The notes beneath the pieces were generated by a model. It had not been told where the DNA came from, did not search any database, and was given only the letters and a program-made list of their open reading frames with translations. Source: JBNAVJ01 sp049700455 (lineage in GTDB: Bacteria > Bacteroidota > Ignavibacteria > Tepidaquicellales > Tepidaquicellaceae). From it: a stretch of 64,000 bases of DNA. Shown here piece by piece: positions 43,083-53,400 of the stretch (position 1 is the stretch's first letter; every line of letters starts with the position of its first letter). A program made the position numbers and the translations under genes. The stretch covers positions 61,474 through 125,473 of the forward strand of contig JBNAVJ010000006.1 of assembly GCA_049700455.1 (NCBI GenBank), written 5' to 3'.

Positions 43083-45596
43083 ATGAGCAAAAAATATGTA
43101 AATATCGCTCTGAATATTCCTATTAATAAACTTTTCAGCTATCAGGTACCGGAGAGTTATTCTTCGATAAATTTAATTGGGAGGAGAGTTATTGTTGAAT
43201 TTAATCGAAGAATAATGACAGGCATTATAGTTGAAGAAGCCTTTGAAACTAAGCTTAAATACATCAAGTCTATTAAATCGGTTACAGATACTGAGCAAAT
43301 TATTCCTGAAGAACTTTTAAAACTTTGCAAGTGGATTTCAGAGTATTATAGGTCACCAATTGGAGAACTTGTTCATCAAATTGTGCCTAAGGGGTTAAAA
43401 TTAACTATTGAGACTCATTACCTGCTTACAAACCAATATAAGGAGCGTTTAGATGAACTTACTTCAGAGAAAGATGAGGTTATACTTGATGTTGTTAAGA
43501 TATTTGAAAAAAAGCCGAATAAATCTCTTACTCGCAAGCAAATTGAGAAGAAAATTCCTCTTAAAAATCTTGAGAGGGTAATTAATAAAATGGTTCAATA
43601 TGGAATTCTGCAAACAGGTGCTCTCCCCTCAGTGATTAAAAGAGAAAAATATGTACCTATAATAATCAGGAATTTCAATCCGGCGGATTTTGAATATGTA
43701 ATTACTGATAACAAAGTTAAAGGTGCTAAGCAACAGGAATTACTTGGTTATTTTAGAGACGTTGAGGAGGTGAAATTGAGCGTATTATATAAACTGTTCC
43801 CGAAAAGTTATTCAGCAGTTAAATCACTTGTTAAAAAGAACCTACTTGTTGTTGAAGAAATAAAGGAAGATAGGGAATATGATGTGACACTTGTGGAAGA
43901 TGAAAAAGAAATAACGCTAAATGCTGAGCAGGTTAATTGTTTATCCTCTCTTGAGCAAGGGCTATTAAGTAAAGAGTTTCGTACCTATTTATTATATGGT
44001 GTTACCGGCAGTGGTAAGACGGAAATTTATTTAAATATTAGTAAATATGTTCTGGAAAGTGGTAAGTCAATTATTATATTGGTGCCTGAGATTTCTCTTA
44101 CTCCTCAACTTATATCCAGGTTTCGGAATCGTCTTGGAAATAATATAGGTGTTATTCACAGTAGACTTAATCCTTATGAGAGAGCAGATACTTTCAGGAG
44201 ATGTATAAAAGGTGAATACAAAATTATTATTGGAGCACGTTCGGCACTGTTTGCTCCTATCAGAAATATAGGACTTATTGTAGTGGATGAAGAGCATGAT
44301 TCAAGTTACAAACAGGACAATTCGCCTCGCTATAATGCCCGGGACGCCGCTATTGTCAGAGGTAGTATAAATAATGCGATTGTCATTCTTGGGTCAGCTA
44401 CTCCTTCATTAGAAAGTTACTACAATGCAGAGCAGGGAAAATATAAATTACTTACTCTTGAAAAAAGAGCAACTAATATAACATTACCTTCAATTCAAAT
44501 TGTAGATCTTCTTGAGAAAAGTAAGAAGATAGAAAAAGGAGAATATGTTTTTGATATTATGGATATGATAGATAAGGTAAAAGTAAAATTTCTTTCCTAT
44601 GATTTGCTTTATGAGATAGGGGAGCGGTTATCGAGAAAGGAAAGCACTATTATCCTACAAAACCGAAAGGGTTTTTATTTCTATCTTGAATGTGTTAATT
44701 GTGGCAATGTTGAAAAATGTAAGCACTGCAATGTTACTTTAACCTATCACAAATCCTGGAACTTATTGAAGTGTCACTATTGCGGTTATGTTACTAAAAT
44801 AGTGAATGAATGTAGTGTTTGTCACTATAAGAAACTCGTTCCAAAAGGTGCGGGTACTGAAAAAGTAGAGGAAGAACTTCAGAAAATTTTTACCGAAGCA
44901 ACTATTAAAAGACTTGATGCTGATATTATGTCTTCAAGAAAAAATTTTCAAAGTATCCTGCAGGATTTTTATGATAGAAAAATAGATATCCTTGTTGGTA
45001 CCCAGGTTATATCAAAAGGACTTGATTTTCCGAATGTAACTCTTGTAGGTGTGATAAATGCTGACATTGGTTTATTACATCCTGATTTCAGGGCTAATGA
45101 AAGAACTTTTCAGATTTTGACTCAAGTTGCAGGTCGAAGTGGCAGGCAGGATAAGAAAGGAAAGGTTATAATTCAAACCAACCATTCTGACTATTCTGTA
45201 TTCAAATATATTAAGGAACATAATTACGTTGGCTTTTATAAGAACGAATTGGAGACACGAAAGAAACTCAATTATCCGCCATTTAGCAGAATTACGATAA
45301 TTGAAATGAAATCTAAAAATCTTGATATCTGTAAAAAGTCAATTGGAGAACTTTATGAATTTCTCAGAACCAATGACAGAGAAAATAAACTACAGATTCT
45401 TCCCCCTGTTCAGCCACTTTTTTCAAAGTTGAAAGATTATTATCGTTATAACATTGTAATAAAAGCTTCCAAAGCCTATGACCCGAATGCAATATATTTA
45501 AGAAAAGTTTTAAAGCTTGCTGAAGATTATATAGAGAAGGCTCGGAGAACAGATGTGAAAGTAAACATCGATGTTGATGCACTGAATCTTTTGTAA
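43083..45596 (+). CDS. priA: Primosomal replication restart helicase PriA
   Basis: An 837-residue DExH helicase that rebuilds replisomes at stalled forks. ATG 43083 is chosen over GTG 43080 just before it. The N-terminal 3'-DNA-binding domain begins YVNIALNIPINKLFSY; Walker A LYGVTGSGKTEIY, DEEHD, GSATPSLES and GTQVISKGLDF follow. Eight zinc-ligand Cys lie in CVNCGNVEKCKHC and CHYCGYVTKIVNECSVC, and a C-terminal domain completes the usual length. It follows the symporter gene and precedes tRNA-Arg, which is on the opposite strand. Confidence 0.97.
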   Translation: MSKKYVNIALNIPINKLFSYQVPESYSSINLIGRRVIVEFNRRIMTGIIVEEAFETKLKYIKSIKSVTDTEQIIPEELLKLCKWISEYYRSPIGELVHQIVPKGLKLTIETHYLLTNQYKERLDELTSEKDEVILDVVKIFEKKPNKSLTRKQIEKKIPLKNLERVINKMVQYGILQTGALPSVIKREKYVPIIIRNFNPADFEYVITDNKVKGAKQQELLGYFRDVEEVKLSVLYKLFPKSYSAVKSLVKKNLLVVEEIKEDREYDVTLVEDEKEITLNAEQVNCLSSLEQGLLSKEFRTYLLYGVTGSGKTEIYLNISKYVLESGKSIIILVPEISLTPQLISRFRNRLGNNIGVIHSRLNPYERADTFRRCIKGEYKIIIGARSALFAPIRNIGLIVVDEEHDSSYKQDNSPRYNARDAAIVRGSINNAIVILGSATPSLESYYNAEQGKYKLLTLEKRATNITLPSIQIVDLLEKSKKIEKGEYVFDIMDMIDKVKVKFLSYDLLYEIGERLSRKESTIILQNRKGFYFYLECVNCGNVEKCKHCNVTLTYHKSWNLLKCHYCGYVTKIVNECSVCHYKKLVPKGAGTEKVEEELQKIFTEATIKRLDADIMSSRKNFQSILQDFYDRKIDILVGTQVISKGLDFPNVTLVGVINADIGLLHPDFRANERTFQILTQVAGRSGRQDKKGKVIIQTNHSDYSVFKYIKEHNYVGFYKNELETRKKLNYPPFSRITIIEMKSKNLDICKKSIGELYEFLRTNDRENKLQILPPVQPLFSKLKDYYRYNIVIKASKAYDPNAIYLRKVLKLAEDYIEKARRTDVKVNIDVDALNLL

Positions 45597-45622
45597 GGGG
45601 CGTTAAAAACAAATTCTCTTTG

Positions 45623-45694
45623 TGCCCCCGCAAGGATTCGAACCCTGACTAAATGATCCGAAGTCACTTGTGCTATCCATTACACCACAGGGGC
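45623..45694 (-). tRNA. tRNA-Arg(TCG)
   Basis: A 72-base tRNA: acceptor GCCCCTG / CGGGGGC, D arm GTGT-AATGGATA-GCAC, anticodon arm AGTGA-CTTCGGA-TCATT giving anticodon TCG (reads CGA), T arm CAGGG-TTCGAAT-CCTTG, discriminator A. CCA is not encoded. It lies convergent with priA, 26 bases after its stop. Confidence 0.96.
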
Positions 45695-45862
45695 TTACTT
45701 AAATTTAAAGCTTTTAGATGATATTTTTAAGTCAGAAAATCAGATAATTTACTGTTGTAACTCAAGCTTTGGTGTGTGCTGATTTACTTTCACAGTTACC
45801 TAAATTTTGAATTGAGTAAAGTAAATAGGAATAGTATTTTTCTTTAATAAAAAAATACTACT

Positions 45863-47500
45863 ATGAAATACAACATTTTACTATTAACTCTCCTTTTTTG
45901 TATAAGTAGCCTGTTTGCTCAAGAACTTTCAAGTCCTGGTAATTATTACCAGTCGCAATTTACAAATGGGGCTTTTACCTCACGATTTATAACTGTCCCG
46001 GAGATTTACAAAGGGGAAAGAAAGTGTTTTCCAGTCTATAAGGAGATGCAGGGACTTTATCCGAGTAGTTCTTATATTCGTTGGGTCTTTAACGAGCCAA
46101 CGGGAATCTGTATGAGTCTTGAAATGTCAGCTGATGGGCTTGTTCCATTTGTAGGGTGGGGATTAAACAATAAACGGGTTTCTCTATACAATAACAATAA
46201 CAGTACCCCCTTATGGGAATATTTTACAAGTGCTCAGGGATATCAGAACTGGGTTGCAGTTTCTGATACTGGTAATGTATTGGCAGCTGGTTCTTACCAT
46301 AACATACTTTTGTTTAATAAGAATTCGAATGTTCCATTTTTCAATTTTGATTTAACTTCTACACCTGATACTGGGGTAGCGGGTCCTATAGATGTAACCT
46401 CGGATGGTAACTTTATAGTGGCATCAGCAAATAGAAATGATTCAAGCTATGTTTATGGTTTTAATAAAAATTCAATTATACCAGCGTGGAAATTTCGAAT
46501 GCCGGGAATAATCTACGGTATAAGGATTTCTGGCAATGACTCTCTGGTTATTATCAGTACCTATACAACATTTAAGGTTGTAAATACTTTTACCGGTGCG
46601 GTTAGATATGCCGGGACAATAAGCGGTGGCAATCAGCAAACATTTGGTATCAGTGGTAATGGTAATATTATTACGACTTCTAATCTGCAAGGATATCTGT
46701 ACGTTTATCAATGGAATGGTAGTACTTATACTCTTTTGTGGCAGTTTCAGGAACCACCTGGAACCTACTATAACTGGATTACAGCGGAGGATGTTTCATA
46801 TGATGGACAATATATAGCAGTAGGTACTCTGAATTTTTTGAGCAGTAGTAGTTATGATGGGAAGGTGAGATATTTTAAAGTGTCAAATGGTTCTACCCCT
46901 CTCTGGACCTATGCAGGCATTGGAGATGAGGTTCAAAGTGTAAATATTTCTAAAAATGGGAAAATAGTTGTTGCGGCATCCTGGGGTAGTCTTACTACTC
47001 CAAAAGAAGACATATTGTTTTTCCGTGGAAATCCCGGCAATGGGGTCCCAATATTTGGCATAAATACACCGGGTTCTGCATTTGTTTGTAGTATCTCAGC
47101 CGATGGGACGAGTGCTATAGCAGGAGGCAAAGCTGTGCATGCAAGGACGATGGGGTATGGCGGAACTTTGTATAATGTATATGTTGATACTTCTCAGGGA
47201 CCTTCATCTATTCATCAACATAGTACTACTACACCTGTTTCATATTCTCTACGTCAAAATTATCCAAACCCATTTAATCCTGCTACAAACATTGAATTTG
47301 AAATACCCAGAACAGATTTTGTATCTCTGAAGATTTATGATATAAATGGAAGAGAAGTTGAAACTCTGGTAAATGAAGTACTTTCAGCTGGGGTATATAG
47401 AGTTACTTTTGAAGCCAGAAACTGTAACAGTGGGATTTATTTTTATAAACTAACAGGCATAACTTTTTCCCAAACCAAAAAAATGATATTAATTAAGTAA
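45863..47500 (+). CDS. Secreted beta-propeller protein with T9SS sorting domain
   Basis: A 545-residue exported protein with signal peptide (MKYNILLLTLLFCISSLFAQ). The central part repeats a WD40/PQQ-like blade with the unit (V,I)S.(D,N)G..IA.G then a FNKNS.VP.W strand (for example MSADGLVPFVGWG, VSDTGNVLAAGS, VTSDGNFIVASA, ISGNGNIITTS, VSYDGQYIAVG, ISKNGKIVVAAS, ISADGTSAIAGG), about seven blades. It ends in a type A sorting domain (NYPNPFNPATNIEFEIP ... NSGIYFYKLTG ... KKMILIK). No catalytic motif is visible; binding or scaffold role likely. Confidence 0.9.
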   Translation: MKYNILLLTLLFCISSLFAQELSSPGNYYQSQFTNGAFTSRFITVPEIYKGERKCFPVYKEMQGLYPSSSYIRWVFNEPTGICMSLEMSADGLVPFVGWGLNNKRVSLYNNNNSTPLWEYFTSAQGYQNWVAVSDTGNVLAAGSYHNILLFNKNSNVPFFNFDLTSTPDTGVAGPIDVTSDGNFIVASANRNDSSYVYGFNKNSIIPAWKFRMPGIIYGIRISGNDSLVIISTYTTFKVVNTFTGAVRYAGTISGGNQQTFGISGNGNIITTSNLQGYLYVYQWNGSTYTLLWQFQEPPGTYYNWITAEDVSYDGQYIAVGTLNFLSSSSYDGKVRYFKVSNGSTPLWTYAGIGDEVQSVNISKNGKIVVAASWGSLTTPKEDILFFRGNPGNGVPIFGINTPGSAFVCSISADGTSAIAGGKAVHARTMGYGGTLYNVYVDTSQGPSSIHQHSTTTPVSYSLRQNYPNPFNPATNIEFEIPRTDFVSLKIYDINGREVETLVNEVLSAGVYRVTFEARNCNSGIYFYKLTGITFSQTKKMILIK

Positions 47501-47588
47501 TATAAGATTCTAAATATAATAAGAAAGATATGAACTTCTCCAATGGGAAAAATGTTTTTTTAATTAAATAACATAAATTTAAAAAAAT

Positions 47589-48092
47589 ATGAAAGCATCA
47601 AACTTTATTTATTTCTTTGCAGTTACACTATTATTTGGTATTGCTCTCAGTTGTAGTAGTGACAGTGCAACTAATACAGGTGGTCCAGAAAACAACAGTA
47701 TTAGTGGGACAATTACCTTTACTGATACGATTCTTGCCAGTACTGATACTATTAATGGGTATTACGATATTTCCGCATTTGCTAATTGGCCACCGACGGG
47801 TCCGGCAAGTGCAAATGCAAAGATATTCCCTCAAAAAACGGGTGGTGTTTACAAAGCAACTTACAAGCTCACAGGACTTAATAACGGGAACTATGTGCTT
47901 ACTACTGCCTGGATTAAGTTACCTTATGCCCCTGGTTCGGTTTATGGTCTTGGAGCCTATGGTTGTGATACGTCCGCAAGTTGTATCTTCAGTCCTATGA
48001 TAGGTAAAGTGGCTATTACTGATAATAAAGGGGTTGAAAATATTAACTTTCTATCACATCTGGACACTGCAAAAAAATTATATCAGTTCTAA
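47589..48092 (+). CDS. Small lipoprotein before a TonB-dependent receptor
   Basis: A 167-residue protein with lipobox LFGIALSC (Cys at residue 22) after MKASNFIYFFAVTL. A Ser/Thr/Asn-rich linker precedes a single beta-sandwich (ISGTITFTDTILASTDTINGY ... in pieces, GVYKATYKLTGLNNGNYVLTT ... KGVENINFLSHLD) that looks like a carboxypeptidase-regulatory-type or Ig-like fold. The next start, of the TonB-dependent receptor, is 8 bases away, so the lipoprotein may be its surface or periplasmic partner. A strong hairpin early in the receptor gene could end some of its transcripts. Confidence 0.85.
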   Translation: MKASNFIYFFAVTLLFGIALSCSSDSATNTGGPENNSISGTITFTDTILASTDTINGYYDISAFANWPPTGPASANAKIFPQKTGGVYKATYKLTGLNNGNYVLTTAWIKLPYAPGSVYGLGAYGCDTSASCIFSPMIGKVAITDNKGVENINFLSHLDTAKKLYQF

Positions 48093-48100
48093 ATTGCTTG

Positions 48101-50431
48101 ATGAGATTTAAGTTAACGACATTTTTATCAATAATATTTTTTATTTTGCGAAGCTACTGTTATGCATCTAACAGTAGCTTCGCTTTTCTTTCTGGTGTTA
48201 TTCTTGATATTAAATCCAATGAAGTTGTGTCTTCAGCTCAGGTTGAGCTATCAAAAGAGAATTTTGATTTTGAACTCAAAACTATGTCTGATATCAGGGG
48301 TGAATTTGAATTCTATAATTTATCCCCGGGAGAATATATTATAAAGATTACCCGTCTTGGCTATCAACCTTATATACAGAAAATTTTGCTTGAAACCGAA
48401 GAAAAAAAACGACTGACTATTTATCTTGAACCTGCACAAATTGAAACTGAGAAAATTAATGTAACAGCATCACGGACTGAAGTAACTTTACAAAAAACCC
48501 CCTCATCCATTGTTATAGTTTCTCAAGATGAAATAAAATTAAACAATGTTCTGACGTTTGATAAAATTATGGAAAATGTGCAAGGAGTATCAATTAATAG
48601 GACCAGTGGTATTAATGTTAGTTCTCTTTCAATCAGGGGGAGTTCTGATGTTGCCGGTGGTGGAATAGGCAATAGGGTTCTGCTACTTATAGATGGGCGA
48701 CCATCTTTAACTGGGGATTCAAAAGGGGCATTATGGTCATTAGTTCCAATTTCAATTATTGAAAGAACAGAAATTGTAAAAGGGGCTTTTTCATCGCTTT
48801 ACGGTTCCAGTGCAATTGGTGGAGTAGTTAATATAATTACACGAAAACCTACTTACGGACCAATGACAATGTTAAAACTTGACTTTGGATTTTATGAGAA
48901 ACTATCTGACTCCCTGAGATTTACAAATAGTCTTCTTGTTAATAGAGGTGTTTCGCTAATTAACAGTAATACTCTCGGAAAGTTAGCTTATCTATTTAAT
49001 GGGGAATATAAGAAGAGTGATGGTTATGCAATGCAAACAAACTATGAGTTTCTAAGTCTTTATGGGAAGGTAATGTATGATTTATTTTCAAATCGTGACC
49101 TTGAAGTAACGGCTCAATATACTACTTCTGAAAGTGGATATCCTCATTACTGGAAAAAGGACCCTGGTAAACTTGCTGAACCTTATAAAGTATCTGATAT
49201 ATATATCGGGGATAGAATCAACAAGGAAAGTCAGAGTATTGATTTTTTCTATAGAGCAATTCCAAATTCAAAATCAAGATATACTTCGCGATTTTATCTT
49301 TACCGTCTTAATAGCACTTCAAGCTATAATCCCCAAAATCCTGTTTCAATTCAATATGGGACACCGGGCTCTGAGTTTCAAACTTTTATAACTTCATACA
49401 ATTTTGGAAATCTGAGTCAGGTAGATTTTGATTTAAGTGAGCGCCATTATTTAATTGGAGGAATTGACCTTCAATGGAATGTTGTAAAATCATCTCCGGA
49501 ATCGATTCTTTATGGCAATCAACAACAGAATAACTTAGGAATTTATGCACAGGAACAATGGAATCTTATTTATAATGAGAGAACGCATAACTCAATATTA
49601 TCGTCGACTTTGGGTCTGAGATATGATTTTAATCAGTTTGTAGGGGGTAGTGGGGTTTCGGAACTAAGCCCAAAATTTTCTTTATTATATTCCCCCGAGT
49701 CTAAATCAAAATTATTTGAGAACACAAGTTACAGATTCCTGATAGGGCGTGCTTTTCGTTCTCCTTCTATTGCAGAGTTATATTTTAAGAAGGAATTATT
49801 TGGAGGTTTTGAATTTGTTTATAATCCTAATCTGGAGCCTGAAGAGATGGTTTCAATTGAGCTGGGGTTGAGAAAACAGTATACAAATAGATTTACTCTT
49901 GATTTTGCTCTCTTCTACAACTTCTACAATAATCTCATACAATATGTAAATATAGGTCCAACACCACTTGGTCCTTTTCAAGTGCAAAACATTGCCAGAG
50001 CTCAGATAAAAGGATTTGAAATTCTATTCAATTATCAATCAAACTTAAATATTTTAAGTAAGCCATTTTCTTATAAATACGAAGTAAGTTATTCTTATAT
50101 AGATGCTCGAGATTTGTCAGAAAAAAGAGATAATGATTATCTTCCTTACAAGCCTAAGCATTTATTAAATTTTAATGTTGGGTTAAATTATCTTGGTTTT
50201 GACTTATTTGTATATGGCAAGTATGTAGGGAAAGTAGATGAGGTGCTTTTTTTCAAGTATGAGGAACCTGATGCATATTTTCTTTTAAATGCAACTTTAG
50301 GAAAGGAAGTGACCGAGCGTATTAAGTTAATGTTTTCAGTGAACAATTTATTCAACAAGTTCTATCAGGAGTTGGAGCGAATTCCTGCTCCAAACAGAAA
50401 TTATTCAATGAGTATAACGATACACTTCTAA
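48101..50431 (+). CDS. TonB-dependent outer-membrane receptor
   Basis: 776 residues from ATG 48101 (a TTG at 48098 is just before it). Signal peptide, then a carboxypeptidase-like regulatory domain (SGVILDIKSNEVVSSAQVEL ... GEFEFYNLSPGEYIIKI), the plug (TPSSIVIVSQDEI, GVSINRTSGINVSSLSIRGS, VLLLIDGRPSLTG, ERTEIVKGAFSSLYGSSAIG, VVNIITRKP) and a beta-barrel of about 22 strands ending with the aromatic NYSMSITIHF. It imports a large or scarce ligand through the outer membrane using TonB energy; the ligand is unknown. A 15-base-pair perfect hairpin lies inside its signal-peptide codons. It converges with the gene at 50435, the two stops being 3 bases apart. Confidence 0.95.
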   Translation: MRFKLTTFLSIIFFILRSYCYASNSSFAFLSGVILDIKSNEVVSSAQVELSKENFDFELKTMSDIRGEFEFYNLSPGEYIIKITRLGYQPYIQKILLETEEKKRLTIYLEPAQIETEKINVTASRTEVTLQKTPSSIVIVSQDEIKLNNVLTFDKIMENVQGVSINRTSGINVSSLSIRGSSDVAGGGIGNRVLLLIDGRPSLTGDSKGALWSLVPISIIERTEIVKGAFSSLYGSSAIGGVVNIITRKPTYGPMTMLKLDFGFYEKLSDSLRFTNSLLVNRGVSLINSNTLGKLAYLFNGEYKKSDGYAMQTNYEFLSLYGKVMYDLFSNRDLEVTAQYTTSESGYPHYWKKDPGKLAEPYKVSDIYIGDRINKESQSIDFFYRAIPNSKSRYTSRFYLYRLNSTSSYNPQNPVSIQYGTPGSEFQTFITSYNFGNLSQVDFDLSERHYLIGGIDLQWNVVKSSPESILYGNQQQNNLGIYAQEQWNLIYNERTHNSILSSTLGLRYDFNQFVGGSGVSELSPKFSLLYSPESKSKLFENTSYRFLIGRAFRSPSIAELYFKKELFGGFEFVYNPNLEPEEMVSIELGLRKQYTNRFTLDFALFYNFYNNLIQYVNIGPTPLGPFQVQNIARAQIKGFEILFNYQSNLNILSKPFSYKYEVSYSYIDARDLSEKRDNDYLPYKPKHLLNFNVGLNYLGFDLFVYGKYVGKVDEVLFFKYEEPDAYFLLNATLGKEVTERIKLMFSVNNLFNKFYQELERIPAPNRNYSMSITIHF
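48148..48195 (+). promoter_or_regulatory. Perfect 15-bp hairpin with T-rich tail inside the receptor coding start
   Basis: GCGAAGCTACTGTTA (48148-48162) and TAACAGTAGCTTCGC (48169-48183) pair perfectly around a 6-base loop, and TTTTCTTTCT follows. It looks like a rho-independent terminator 56 bases after the lipoprotein stop, yet lies 47 bases inside the receptor gene, in codons for the signal-peptide end. It could end or attenuate the lipoprotein transcript, or control receptor translation. Confidence 0.75.
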
Positions 50432-50434
50432 TTA

Positions 50435-53400
50435 TTAGATGTCAAAGCCGAATAGCATTCCGAAATAAAATCTCCATTCTTTACCGTATGTTACATCCTG
50501 TCCTTGAAATCTTTTTGTAAATTGATCTATTCCATAAGCACCGCTAAAGAAAATACTTGTGGGAAAGGCATACGAAGTAAAAGCCTGAAGCCGTAACTCA
50601 AATCCCACATCCTTTTTAAAGTTTTTTAACTTAGTATCTTTTTCATCCCACGCATTCCCCCAATCTCCAAATATAGAGAAGTATAATTTATCAAAATACA
50701 GTGGCGGAAGGCGATAATCAATATTTTCTACGAGCGGAAAACGATATGTAAGATTAGCAGTAAAAAGACGCCCTCCCCCCATTGAATAGAATGGGTAGCC
50801 TTTCATTCCCGGTAATCCTGAGGCATAAAAATTATAAAAATCTTCAACTGCCGGACCGAATATAGATGCAACTCTAAACTTTGTTGATAAAGAATGTTTG
50901 TTACCAAATAAACCAAATGATTCAATCCAGCTTGCATCAATCTTATGAAGTTTGTGCTGAGTGTATACAGAAATGAGGTTATTATTCTCGTCAACTTCGT
51001 ATTCCGGATTTATTTTGCTTGTCTCATACTGATATTGAACTTTTATTTTTCTACCAATTGGATTTATGTCCATATTTCTACTGCCGAAGGTGAAATCGTA
51101 ACTATAATCAATTGTAAGGGCACTTGCTTTGAAATAGTCAAGGCTGGAACCTGGAATCATTCTTCCACTTGAGGGGATTACAAAAGCATCAAGTGCTGAA
51201 GAGTACTTAGAAAAGGTATATTTAAATCCAAGATTATGGTTGATATTTATTATAGGGAATGAGAAGCCGGCATCAAGTTCAAGCAAATTATAAGTAACAC
51301 CAACATTGAAGGAATCAATTCCAGCAACTATTGTTCCGTCAGCTTTCCTTGATACATTGTAACCCTCTAATAAGAATTTTGGTGAAAAACTTAATTTCTT
51401 TGAAAAGAAGTCTTTTAAAAACGGAACTCCATTATTATATGTGAACTGAAGAAATAAGTCGCGTTCTAAGTTTCTGTTTAAGAATGCTCCTGCGAATATT
51501 GAATACCTGTTCATTACTTCTTCTGAATACACGTAAAATCCTGGTTTTAGTGCATCCATAAACTTATTGCTCTTCGTGTAATTATCATAACGAATGACCG
51601 GAAAGAAATATAATGGTGTGAATACAGATTGATACTTTGATGTTTTAAAGTTAGTTGATAGGATAGTATCTTGAAAATTTCTTAGACTTTTCCAGTCAAA
51701 TTTATTCCTATCTTCTGAACCGGATGAATCAACAGACGCATACCGTTTGACAAGTTTATCCGGTCTTATGTATGAGCCCAATGAGTCCGGATTGTGTTCA
51801 GTTATATTCTTAAGGATTGCAATTTTATAACCGTCTGAAGAGTAGTGTGAATATACAAGGTCTTCCCCAAATACAGAGGGCATAAATGCTCCTGTAGTAA
51901 CATTTGTTATTTGAGTAATATATCCTGTCTGCAGTTCATAAGAATATATATTGAAAATTCCGGTTCTATCAGAAGCAAAATACATTCTGGTTCCCTCTTT
52001 ATTGAAAACAGGGGTTCGAGTATCAACTGTTTTATTGGCAAAAACAAACTCAAACTTTCCAGATTCGATATCAATCATTGCAATGTTTCTTAAATCTTCG
52101 AGTGAATAATCAAAATATACTCGTTTATCATCAGGTGAAAATCTTGGATTATAAACCTGCTCGCCCCTGGAAAAATTTGTAATTTCCCTGATATTAGAAC
52201 CATCGTTATTTGAAATATATAAATTCAGTGTCCCACCCTTATTTACAACAAAGCAAATTTTTGTCCCATCGTTTGAATAAGCAGGGGAGTAAGCTCGTAA
52301 GCCTTCTGTAAGTCTACGTTCTTTTTTGGTCTTAAAAGAATATTCATACAAATCAAAAATTGTTACGCCTTCAATTGTTGGTGGGGTGTTACGCTTGGCG
52401 TAAACTATTTTTTCACCATCGGGCGACCAACTAAAATTCGTTGAAACTGGAGCGGCAATAATTTCTTCTTTCTTAGTTGCTAAATCATAAACGAAAAGAC
52501 TTGTAGTAGAATAGTCAAAATTCTTATTGGAAAGATAAGCAATTTTTTTGGCATCTGGAGAGAAATGAGGATAATAATTAGCAAATCCAGTAGTCGCTAT
52601 AATTTTACCTTCTATCTTTGAATTTTCCACTAAGGACAGTCGTTTTTTGTAATCGTTTTGTAAAAATGTTTTCCATTCATTATAGAGGTCAATTCCTGAT
52701 TTCCCGATTGATTGTTTGATTGCTCTATCAACACTGAAATTTGTTAGTTCGCCAAGATGATGTGAGATGTTGCGAAGTTTATCTTCTCCATATTTTGCTG
52801 CAATATACTGAACCAGTGCAAATCCCGAGTTATAGATAGATTCAGCTTTCAAACTTGTTATAGATGAAAATTGGCCCATTTCTTCCCAGGAGAGCATTTT
52901 GTTATCTATTGCATAGGCTCTTAAAATCATATCACGATGGGCATCCCAGTAATCATAGCCAAGCTGTTGTCTCTGATATTGTGCAGTTCCTTCTGCAAAC
53001 CAGGCGGGGACACCAAACCCCGATATAGGATAAGAAACTATTGCATTTGGGTATCCATATAACACATCAGGTCTGCGTTCCTTTTCGTAGTTGAGCCACT
53101 GAAGGTAGATTGCAGGAAGATTCTGGCTTGTTTTCATTGCTGATTGTATCTGAATCAGATGAGTAAACTCATGGGTTACTACGTTTCTGAGCCAATTGTG
53201 AGTACCTCTTAAATCAAAATCAAGTGCGGAAGCAAAAATTTCAATTCTGTTACCGTAAAAATCAGTTGCTCCGTTTGCTATATCAGAAACATCGCTCACA
53301 ATGAAATTTGCTTTTTCTTTGAGTTTATGGTTGTAAAGTGAACTTATGGGACCATATACCTCTTCTGCAATTTTAGCTACTGTTTGGGCTGTTCTTTCTG

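Noticed and set aside
47617..48000. 127-codon frame overlapping the lipoprotein gene in another frame
   Set aside because: The lipoprotein frame has a full signal peptide and lipobox; the other frame is Val/Leu-rich low-complexity without a start context.
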